Positions 6,280 through 11,117 of a stretch of 11,117 bases of DNA are shown in pieces (the stretch's first letter is position 1; each line of letters begins with the position of its first letter). The translations under genes and the position numbers were made by a program. The stretch is from the NCBI GenBank assembly GCA_964631375.1, contig CAZVYQ010000064.1:1-11117 (forward strand), in the 5' to 3' direction. The DNA comes from JAAYYM01 sp964631375 (GTDB taxonomy: Bacteria > Bacillota > Clostridia > Lachnospirales > Lachnospiraceae). Below the pieces are notes generated by a model. It did no database searches, was not told the origin of the DNA, and was given only the letters and a program-made list of their open reading frames with translations.

Positions 6280-6723
6280 ATGGATATAAAAGTCAATCAG
6301 ACTACACCGACAACGGCAGCAGCTCCTGTTTCGGAGCAGACACAGCTAACTGATGAAACATTTAAATTCACCCTGATCAGTCATATAGAAGAACAGGAAT
6401 TACAGGCACGTTTATCTATGATGATGGAGGAGATCTCAAAACAAGGCAAGAAGCTTTCTAAAAAGATGGATGTTCGAGATATGAAAAAATACAGAAGCCT
6501 TGTGAAGGATTTTCTCAATGAGATTGTAAATCGTTCTCATGAGTTTTCAAGAGAAAACTTTTTGGATCGAAAAGGACGTCACCGGGTTTACGGTATCATC
6601 AAACTTGTAGATCAAACCTTAGATGAATTGGCACAGGAGTTGATGAAGGAAGAAAAGGATCATATCGCGATCCTTGGGAAGATCGGAGAAATCAGAGGAT
6701 TACTATTAGATATATTTACCTGA
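6280..6723 (+). CDS. yaaR: YaaR family (DUF327) protein
   Basis: A 147-aa predicted soluble, mainly helical protein. A low-complexity Thr/Ala-rich N-terminus (about 8-20) leads into the conserved YaaR domain (about 28-147). Visible features include SKKMDVRDMKKYRSLVKDFL (59-78), and FSRENFLDRKGRHRVYGIIK lies about residues 89-108, followed by a long acidic/basic helix. It matches YaaR of Bacillus subtilis in length (about 146 aa) and in position immediately upstream of holB. Molecular function is not established. GGGAGGTG (6266-6273), the strongest ribosome binding site in this operon, precedes the ATG, suggesting efficient expression. There is a 26-bp gap from the kinase gene and 29 bp to holB. 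Confidence 0.9.
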   Translation: MDIKVNQTTPTTAAAPVSEQTQLTDETFKFTLISHIEEQELQARLSMMMEEISKQGKKLSKKMDVRDMKKYRSLVKDFLNEIVNRSHEFSRENFLDRKGRHRVYGIIKLVDQTLDELAQELMKEEKDHIAILGKIGEIRGLLLDIFT

Positions 6724-6752
6724 TAGAGATAAAAATCGGAAAGGTTGACAAG

Positions 6753-7742
6753 ATGCCACGTTTTAGCGATATTATTGGACAAGAACAAATTAAAGAGCAT
6801 TTACAGAGAGCAATACAGATGCATAAGGTATCACATGCATATATTATAAATGGTGAGAGAGGTTCTGGTAAGGAGTTTATCGCAAATCTATTTGCGATGA
6901 CATTACAGTGTGAGAAAGAGGAAACGGAGCCCTGTATGGAATGTCATTCCTGTAAACAGGCGATTTCCAAAAATCAACCGGATATACTGCGTCTGACACA
7001 TGAAAAACCAAATACCATCGGTGTAGAAGATATCCGTGATCAGATCAATCATGATGTACAAGTCAAGCCTTACAGTAGTAAGAAGAAGATCTATATCATT
7101 AATGATGCGGAGAAAATGACACCACAGGCACAGAATGCATTATTGAAAACATTAGAAGAGCCGCCGGAGTATGTTGCGATCATTCTGCTGACAACCAATG
7201 CTTCCATGCTGTTGCCAACATTGATTTCCAGAAGCATTGTTTTAAATATGAAGCCGGTAGATGACAAACGAGTTCGAAAATATCTGATGGAAGATCTCAA
7301 GATACCGGACTATCAGGCGGATATCTGTGTTGCCTTTGCCAGAGGAAATATCGGAAAAGCGAAGAGCCTTGCAACATCAGAGGATTTTGATAAGATCAAG
7401 GAAGAAGCAATCACTGTACTAAAGTACATTCATGATATGGAGATTGGTGATCTGATACAAGCAATCAAAAAGATAGGGGAATACAAAGTTAATATTCAGG
7501 ATTTCCTGGACATTATCATGATTTGGTATCGAGATATATTATTATTTAAGGCAACCAATGATGCCAATGATCTCATATTTAAAGACGAGGTCAGATACAT
7601 TCGTGAACAGGCAAACAGAAGCGCATATGAGGGAATTGAAACAGTTATCAAGGCAATTGAAAAGACCAAACAGAGACTAGAGGCAAATGTGAATTTCGAT
7701 TTGGCAATAGAGCTGTTGATGCTTACATTAAAGGAGAATTAA
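6753..7742 (+). CDS. holB: DNA polymerase III delta' subunit
   Basis: A 329-aa clamp-loader subunit of the AAA+ class, which with tau/gamma and delta opens the sliding clamp at primer ends. Residues 34-41 form a degenerate Walker A loop: GERGSGKE, with Glu41 in place of Ser/Thr. Four cysteines (53, 61, 64, 67) form the zinc module found in clamp-loader ATPases. IYIINDAEKM (113-122) is the Walker B-like strand, QNALLKTLEEPP (127-138) is the strongly conserved helix, and TLISRS (156-161) is the SRC-type motif with Ser for Cys. The C-terminal collar domain follows from about 165. Length is normal for Firmicutes delta'. GGAAAGG (6738-6744) is 8 nt before the ATG. The ricT gene starts one base after the stop. 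Confidence 0.96.
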   Translation: MPRFSDIIGQEQIKEHLQRAIQMHKVSHAYIINGERGSGKEFIANLFAMTLQCEKEETEPCMECHSCKQAISKNQPDILRLTHEKPNTIGVEDIRDQINHDVQVKPYSSKKKIYIINDAEKMTPQAQNALLKTLEEPPEYVAIILLTTNASMLLPTLISRSIVLNMKPVDDKRVRKYLMEDLKIPDYQADICVAFARGNIGKAKSLATSEDFDKIKEEAITVLKYIHDMEIGDLIQAIKKIGEYKVNIQDFLDIIMIWYRDILLFKATNDANDLIFKDEVRYIREQANRSAYEGIETVIKAIEKTKQRLEANVNFDLAIELLMLTLKEN

Positions 7743-7743
7743 T

Positions 7744-8658
7744 ATGACAAGGGTAATAGGAATCAGATTTAGAACAGCGGGAAAGATATATTATTTTGAC
7801 CCGAAGAATTTTGATATTAAACGAGACGATCATGTGATTGTAGAAACAGCCAGAGGAATCGAGTATGGTACTGTTGTCATGCCACCAAAGGAAATTGAAA
7901 ACGAAAAGGTAATACAGCCATTGAAAGCAGTCATTCGTGTTGCCAATGAAGCAGATGATACAACAGAAAAAAAGAATCGTGAGAAGGAAAAGGAAGCATT
8001 TAAGATTTGTCTCGAAAAGATCCAGAAACACGGATTGGAAATGAAACTAATTGATGCAGAATATACCTTTGATAATAATAAGGTTCTATTCTATTTTACT
8101 GCAGATGGCCGTATTGACTTTAGAGAGCTTGTAAAGGATCTTGCATCTGTATTTAAAACGCGAATCGAACTACGTCAAATCGGTGTCCGTGATGAAACAA
8201 AGATACTCGGAGGAATTGGAATCTGTGGCAGACCATTATGTTGTCACACACATTTGGCAGACTTTGTTCCGGTATCTATTAAAATGGCTAAGGAGCAGAA
8301 CCTGTCTCTCAATCCTACCAAGATATCAGGGATCTGCGGTAGATTGATGTGTTGCTTGAAGAACGAAGAGGACACATATGAGGATCTAAACAGGAAACTT
8401 CCAAACATAGGCGATTTTGTGACAACAGATGATGGGCTGAAGGGTCAGGTATCAAGTGTAAATGTACTACGTCAGTTGGTGAAGGTTGTTGTAGAAGAGA
8501 ATGATGAAAAAGAGATACATGAATATAAGGTAGAACAATTGAAGTTTAAGCCACGACACAGAAAAGATAATAAGGTTGCAGATAAGGAACTGGCAGAATT
8601 GGAGAAACTGGAGAAGATCGAGAAAAAGGAAGGAATGTCAAAGCTCGAAGATGTATGA
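7744..8658 (+). CDS. ricT: RicT (YaaT), PSP1-domain regulator of RNase Y and the phosphorelay
   Basis: A 304-aa cytoplasmic protein with the PSP1 domain over most of its length. Two cysteine clusters, GICGRPLCC (159-167) and GICGRLMCC (196-204), contribute Cys161, 166, 167, 198, 203 and 204. In Bacillus subtilis RicT works with RicA and RicF as an iron-sulfur complex that directs RNase Y cleavage and promotes Spo0A phosphorylation, affecting sporulation, competence and biofilm. The cysteines for cluster binding are all present here; ricA and ricF are not in the window. The C-terminal tail (about 276-295) is a charged Glu/Lys/Leu-rich helix. AAGGAG (7731-7736), inside the end of holB, is 7 nt before the ATG, so translation is coupled to holB. 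The 3' end overlaps trmN6 by 8 nt. Confidence 0.96.
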   Translation: MTRVIGIRFRTAGKIYYFDPKNFDIKRDDHVIVETARGIEYGTVVMPPKEIENEKVIQPLKAVIRVANEADDTTEKKNREKEKEAFKICLEKIQKHGLEMKLIDAEYTFDNNKVLFYFTADGRIDFRELVKDLASVFKTRIELRQIGVRDETKILGGIGICGRPLCCHTHLADFVPVSIKMAKEQNLSLNPTKISGICGRLMCCLKNEEDTYEDLNRKLPNIGDFVTTDDGLKGQVSSVNVLRQLVKVVVEENDEKEIHEYKVEQLKFKPRHRKDNKVADKELAELEKLEKIEKKEGMSKLEDV

Positions 8659-9385
8659 TCTGAAGCTAAACGAAAGAATTGACGAACTTCATAGAAACGG
8701 TTACAAGATCATTCAAGATCCGGATAGATTCTGTTTTGGTATGGATGCGGTTTTACTTTCAGGTTTTGCAAGGGTAAAGGCAGATGAGATCGTGCTGGAT
8801 ATTGGGACTGGTACAGGGATCATTCCGATATTATTAGAAGCAAAAACAGAAGGAAGACATTTTACCGGTCTAGAAATACAGGCAGATAGTGCGGATATGG
8901 CAAGAAGAAGTGTGAAATTAAATGCACTTACAGATAAGATTGACATTGTAACTGGTGATATCAAGGAGGCAGGGAATTTATTTGACGCTGCTTCTTTTGA
9001 TGTGGTTACAACGAATCCTCCTTACATGATAGGGAATCATGGTTTGAAGAGTCCCAATGAACCCAAAGCCATTGCACGGCATGAGATTTGCTGTACACTA
9101 AGGGATGTGATTCGAGAGGGTTGTCATTTATTGAAGCCGGGTGGAAGATTATATATGGTTCATAGACCATTTAGGCTGGCCGAGATCTTTCAGGTGTTGA
9201 TGGAGTATAAGCTGGAGCCGAAGCGAATGAAGATGGTACATCCGTTTATTGATCAAGAACCTAATATGGTGTTAATTGAGGCCTGTCGAGGGGGAAGATC
9301 GAGACTAACCGTTGAGAAACCTTTGATTGTGTACAAAGAAAAAGGTCAATATACAGATGAGATCTACAGTATTTATGGATATTAG
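8651..9385 (+). CDS. trmN6: tRNA1(Val) (adenine-37-N6)-methyltransferase family protein (YabB)
   Basis: A 244-aa class I SAM-dependent methyltransferase. Motif I is VLDIGTGTGIIP (48-59), the acidic motif II is GLEIQ (73-77), and motif IV is TNPPY (121-125), the NPPY signature of N6-adenine methyltransferases. The N-terminus with Q-P-F-G-DA (22-33) is typical of the TrmN6/YabB group. The likely product is m6A in tRNA; the exact tRNA position is taken from the family and not shown here. The start is placed at ATG 8651, which overlaps the ricT stop by 8 nt. Upstream in-frame sequence to 8576 is only a shadow of the ricT tail. The nearest AGGAAGGA (8627-8634) is 16 nt away, so initiation probably depends on coupling to ricT. 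Confidence 0.92.
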   Translation: MYDLKLNERIDELHRNGYKIIQDPDRFCFGMDAVLLSGFARVKADEIVLDIGTGTGIIPILLEAKTEGRHFTGLEIQADSADMARRSVKLNALTDKIDIVTGDIKEAGNLFDAASFDVVTTNPPYMIGNHGLKSPNEPKAIARHEICCTLRDVIREGCHLLKPGGRLYMVHRPFRLAEIFQVLMEYKLEPKRMKMVHPFIDQEPNMVLIEACRGGRSRLTVEKPLIVYKEKGQYTDEIYSIYGY

Positions 9386-9403
9386 AATATCGGAGGATCA
9401 ATG

Positions 9404-10240
9404 ATGCAGGGAATGTTATTTTTATGTGCAACTCCAATCGGGAATCTGGAGGATATAACAGCGCATGTGTTATCTACCTTACAGGAAGTCGATCTGATTG
9501 CAGCTGAGGATACGAGGAATAGTATCAAACTATTAAACCGGTTTGAGATAAAAACTCCTATGACAAGTTATCATGAATATAATAAATATGATAAGGCAAC
9601 AGACCTAATTCGTCAGATGGAAGAAGGTAAAAATATCGCGCTGATCACAGATGCAGGAACTCCTGCGATCTCGGACCCGGGAGAGGTTTTGGTGAAAATG
9701 TGTTACGAGGCCGGTATCAGAGTGACTTCTCTACCAGGAGCCTGTGCCTGTATCACTGCTTTGACATTATCAGGACTTGGAACAAGGCGTTTTTGCTTTG
9801 AAGGATTTCTGCCAACAGACAAGAAGGAGAAAAGAGAAACTTTATCAGAACTGGAACGAGAAAGCAGAACAATGATCATTTACGAAGCACCTCATCATCT
9901 GATCAGGACACTGAATGAACTGCAGGAAGTGCTTGGTGATCGAAAGATTACAGTTTGCAGGGAGTTAACCAAGAAATATGAGACGGTTTACCAAACAACA
10001 TTGAGTGGAGCCATTGCACATTATACTGAGACAGAACCCAAAGGAGAATTTGTCCTTGTATTGGAGGGCAAGAGTCGAGAAGAGACTCATCAGGAACAAA
10101 TTAATGAATGGAATAAGCTGTCGATAGAAGAGCATATGGATTATTATCTAAAGCTTGGAATGGAAAAGAAGGAAGCCATGAAAGCAGTTGCAAAAGATAG
10201 AGGTTTGAGTAAGCGGGACATTTATCAGCAGCTACTGTAA
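9404..10240 (+). CDS. rsmI: 16S rRNA (cytidine-1402-2'-O)-methyltransferase
   Basis: A 278-aa tetrapyrrole-methylase-fold enzyme that 2'-O-methylates C1402 in the ribosomal decoding centre. Signatures in order are LCATPIGNLEDIT (7-19), AAEDTRNS (35-42), LITDAGTPAISDPG (79-92), LPGACACITALTLSG (106-120) and FEGFLP (127-132). The C-terminal part carries the small helical domain (about 229-278) common in RsmI. Two ATG codons are adjacent (9401 and 9404). GGAGG (9392-9396) is 4 nt from the first but 7 nt from the second, and the family normally starts two or three residues before the LxxATPIGN strand, so 9404 is preferred. It is the last gene of the operon and is followed by a strong terminator. 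Confidence 0.97.
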   Translation: MQGMLFLCATPIGNLEDITAHVLSTLQEVDLIAAEDTRNSIKLLNRFEIKTPMTSYHEYNKYDKATDLIRQMEEGKNIALITDAGTPAISDPGEVLVKMCYEAGIRVTSLPGACACITALTLSGLGTRRFCFEGFLPTDKKEKRETLSELERESRTMIIYEAPHHLIRTLNELQEVLGDRKITVCRELTKKYETVYQTTLSGAIAHYTETEPKGEFVLVLEGKSREETHQEQINEWNKLSIEEHMDYYLKLGMEKKEAMKAVAKDRGLSKRDIYQQLL

Positions 10241-10249
10241 GTAAATAGA

Positions 10250-10278
10250 AAACCCCACATATGATATATGTGGGGTTT
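10250..10278. terminator. Bidirectional terminator between rsmI and abrB
   Basis: A perfect 13-bp stem, 10250-10262 with 10266-10278, has a 3-nt loop and a CCCCAC/GTGGGG core. It is flanked by A residues on the left and T residues on the right. It can therefore act on both strands: for rsmI on plus, and for abrB on minus, where TTTTCTATTT follows the stem. T-tracts are short on the plus side (TTTCCTC). Confidence 0.9.
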
Positions 10279-10307
10279 CCTCATCTCATTAACCTGTGCA
10301 AAAATTA

Positions 10308-10571
10308 TTATTTTGCAATCTTCATGCCAGCAGCTTTTGCCAGCGCTTTGATTGATTCTTTGGAAACTTTCTTTCCGTGGAATTCAATCAGATCCTCTTT
10401 ACTACCGGTAAAAATATCGCAAGGAGCGTATTTCTCAAGAATGATTCTTCTGTCTTCTACATAGATATGAAGAGCATCCCTGTCGGTAATGTCGAGGTTC
10501 TTACGGAGCTCCATTGGTAAAGTGATTCTACCAAGATCATCGAGCTTTCTTACAACACCTGTGTCTGTCAT
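10308..10571 (-). CDS. abrB: AbrB family transition-state regulator
   Basis: An 87-aa DNA-binding protein. The N-terminal AbrB swapped-hairpin domain (about 3-49) has TGVVRKLDDLGRITLPMELR (4-23), including the conserved Arg8, Asp11, Gly14-Arg15 and Pro19. IYVEDRRIILEKY (37-49) follows, matching AbrB of Bacillus subtilis closely in layout. The shorter C-terminal part (50-87, ending in a Lys/Ala-rich helix) would mediate multimerisation. AbrB-type proteins control growth-transition, biofilm and sporulation genes. The start is ATG 10571 because GGAGG (10580-10584 on minus) lies 8 nt upstream and it fits the family N-terminus. The in-frame ATG at 10634 would add 21 unrelated residues and lies inside the promoter. 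The gene is convergent with rsmI and ends with two stop codons in tandem. SpoVT is excluded by the missing long GAF domain. Confidence 0.92.
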   Translation of the reverse strand: MTDTGVVRKLDDLGRITLPMELRKNLDITDRDALHIYVEDRRIILEKYAPCDIFTGSKEDLIEFHGKKVSKESIKALAKAAGMKIAK

Positions 10572-10579
10572 CCGTCTTT

Positions 10580-10584
10580 CCTCC
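10580..10584 (-). promoter_or_regulatory. Ribosome binding site that sets the abrB start
   Basis: Read on the minus strand this is GGAGG, 8 nt before ATG 10571. No comparable sequence precedes the upstream in-frame ATG codons, so it fixes the start of the 87-aa product. Confidence 0.85.
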
Positions 10585-10605
10585 ATTTCAAAATTATTCA
10601 ATCCT

Positions 10606-10634
10606 ATTGTACCAGTTAATAATTGGAAGTTCAA
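10606..10634 (-). promoter_or_regulatory. Sigma-A promoter of abrB
   Basis: On the minus strand, TTGAAC (10629-10634) and TACAAT (10606-10611) are separated by exactly 17 bp. The -10 box is preceded by TGG, giving an extended -10 element. Initiation is expected near 10599, leaving a leader of about 28 nt. A TGGAA (plus 10624-10628), which fits the TGGNA half-site reported for AbrB, lies in the spacer. Confidence 0.75.
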
Positions 10635-10675
10635 TGTAAAATACTAACAAAAAAATAATAAAAACAACGAAATTT

Positions 10676-10703
10676 TGGTAAGTTTTTTGTTCAAATTTTA
10701 CCA
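10676..10703. promoter_or_regulatory. Inverted repeat in the abrB-spmA intergenic region, possible operator
   Basis: TGGTAA (10676-10681) and TTACCA (10698-10703) form a perfect 6-bp inverted repeat with a 16-bp spacer. It lies within an extremely AT-rich stretch between the abrB and spmA promoters. Both arms contain TGGTA, fitting the AbrB-type TGGNA half-site. A second inverted repeat, AACAAAAAA (10646-10654) with TTTTTTGTT (10683-10691), overlaps it. A regulatory role is inferred only. Confidence 0.4.
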
Positions 10704-10708
10704 TGAAG

Positions 10709-10737
10709 GTATTTTATGGAGTATTGCGACATATAAT
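10709..10737 (+). promoter_or_regulatory. Candidate spmA promoter, sigma-E-like
   Basis: CATATAAT (10730-10737) resembles the -10 of mother-cell sigma-E promoters, and GTATTTT (10709-10715) lies 14 bp upstream as a -35-like element. The TATAAT within it has no good sigma-A -35 at 17 bp. spmA is sigma-E dependent in Bacillus subtilis, which fits. Confidence 0.45.
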
Positions 10738-10768
10738 TGCTGTAAATAATGGTGTAAAGTAGGAATAG

Positions 10769-11117
10769 ATGTTAAATTATATTTGGGGTTTTATGATTGT
10801 CATCGGAATTGTCTTTGGTGCGTTCAATGGAACACTCTCTAATATGGCAGATTATATGCTTGATTCCGGAAAAGAAGCAGTAGCATTATGTATTACCATG
10901 CTGGGCGTCATGTCTATCTGGACCGGATTGATGGAAGTGGCAAAGAATGCAGGTGTAATTGACGGAGCAGCTAAATTAGTCGATCCTTTGATTCGCTTTC
11001 TGTTTCCGAGTATACCAAAGGAGCATGAAGCAAGAGAACATATAACAACGAATATCATTGCTAACATACTGGGATTAGGGTGGGCGGCAACTCCTGCAGG
11101 ACTGCGTGCCATGAAAA
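10769..11117 (+). CDS. spmA: Spore maturation protein A, N-terminal part (runs off the window)
   Basis: An open frame from ATG 10769 to the window end gives 116 codons with no stop. It is a membrane protein of the nucleoside-recognition (gate) domain family. A first hydrophobic segment (about 3-22, WGFMIVIGIVFGAFNG) is followed by a second around 38-57. The conserved GVMSIWTGLMEVAKNAGVID lies at about 48-67, and the LFPSIPKEHEAREHITTN and NILGLGWAATPAGL blocks follow. All are typical of SpmA. In Bacillus subtilis SpmA and SpmB are needed for full dehydration of the spore core. A purine-rich AAGTAGGA (10757-10764) precedes the ATG. spmB normally follows and would lie beyond the window. The gene implies that the organism forms spores. 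Confidence 0.95.
   Translation, partial: MLNYIWGFMIVIGIVFGAFNGTLSNMADYMLDSGKEAVALCITMLGVMSIWTGLMEVAKNAGVIDGAAKLVDPLIRFLFPSIPKEHEAREHITTNIIANILGLGWAATPAGLRAMK

Noticed and set aside
6015..6353. 112-aa plus-strand open frame overlapping the kinase and yaaR genes
   Set aside because: It lies in another frame across two well-supported genes, has no ribosome binding site and shows no recognisable domain.
6745..6773. Perfect TTGACA (6745-6750) with GATATT 17 bp downstream at the start of holB
   Set aside because: Transcription would start inside the holB coding region and miss its start codon. The -10 is weak, and the TTGACA overlaps the spacer between the ribosome binding site and the ATG, so it looks like chance.
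8576..8650. Extended start of the TrmN6 gene at 8576
   Set aside because: The extra 25 residues are Trp/Arg-rich shadow translation of the low-complexity ricT tail. The family N-terminus begins at ATG 8651.
10572..10634. N-terminal extension of the AbrB-like protein to ATG 10634
   Set aside because: These codons overlap a good sigma-A promoter and the leader, and the real ribosome binding site is at 10580-10584 for ATG 10571.
10852..11112. Minus-strand open frame opposite spmA
   Set aside because: The plus strand encodes clear SpmA motifs. The antisense frame is a shadow without family features.

Overview
The window looks like a low-GC, endospore-forming member of the Clostridia, probably Lachnospiraceae-like. 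This is inferred from strong GGAGG-type ribosome binding sites, Firmicutes-type gene order (yaaR-holB-ricT-trmN6-rsmI next to an abrB-type gene), and sporulation-linked genes (ricT, abrB-like, spmA). No species can be named from the sequence alone.

Layout. Positions 1-1070 hold four tRNA genes: a truncated tRNA-Tyr, initiator tRNA-fMet, tRNA-Lys and tRNA-Phe. None encodes its CCA end. Two rho-independent terminators close the Lys and Phe units, and a small rhodanese-fold lipoprotein gene sits between tRNA-Lys and tRNA-Phe. From 1124 to 10240 eleven genes run on the plus strand with short gaps or small overlaps and no visible internal terminator. Their order is: a stand-alone HPt phosphotransfer protein; an FAD-dependent amine-oxidase-fold enzyme; a family-2 glycosyltransferase of the polyprenyl-phosphate-sugar-synthase type; a multi-spanning GT-C-type glycosyltransferase; an HD-domain hydrolase; a guanylate-kinase-like P-loop protein; YaaR; HolB; RicT; TrmN6; RsmI. 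A symmetrical terminator (10250-10278) separates rsmI from a convergent abrB-like regulator gene on the minus strand. A 197-bp AT-rich divergent region follows, and then the 5' part of spmA, which runs off the window.

How the genes fit together. The right half is the conserved Firmicutes block combining a clamp-loader subunit (HolB), an RNase Y/phosphorelay accessory protein (RicT) and two RNA methyltransferases (TrmN6, RsmI). It lacks the yaaQ, yabA and yazA genes found in the Bacillus subtilis version, and a guanylate-kinase-like gene stands where tmk would be. The left half is accessory. The FAD enzyme, GT2 and GT-C genes look like a compact lipid-linked sugar pathway: a polyprenyl-phosphate sugar is made at the inner membrane face and transferred outside by the GT-C enzyme. 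This pathway is an inference from families and adjacency. The points most worth checking are this sugar module, the unusual metal-binding motif of its GT2, the unclear start of the HD gene, and the regulatory region shared by abrB and spmA.
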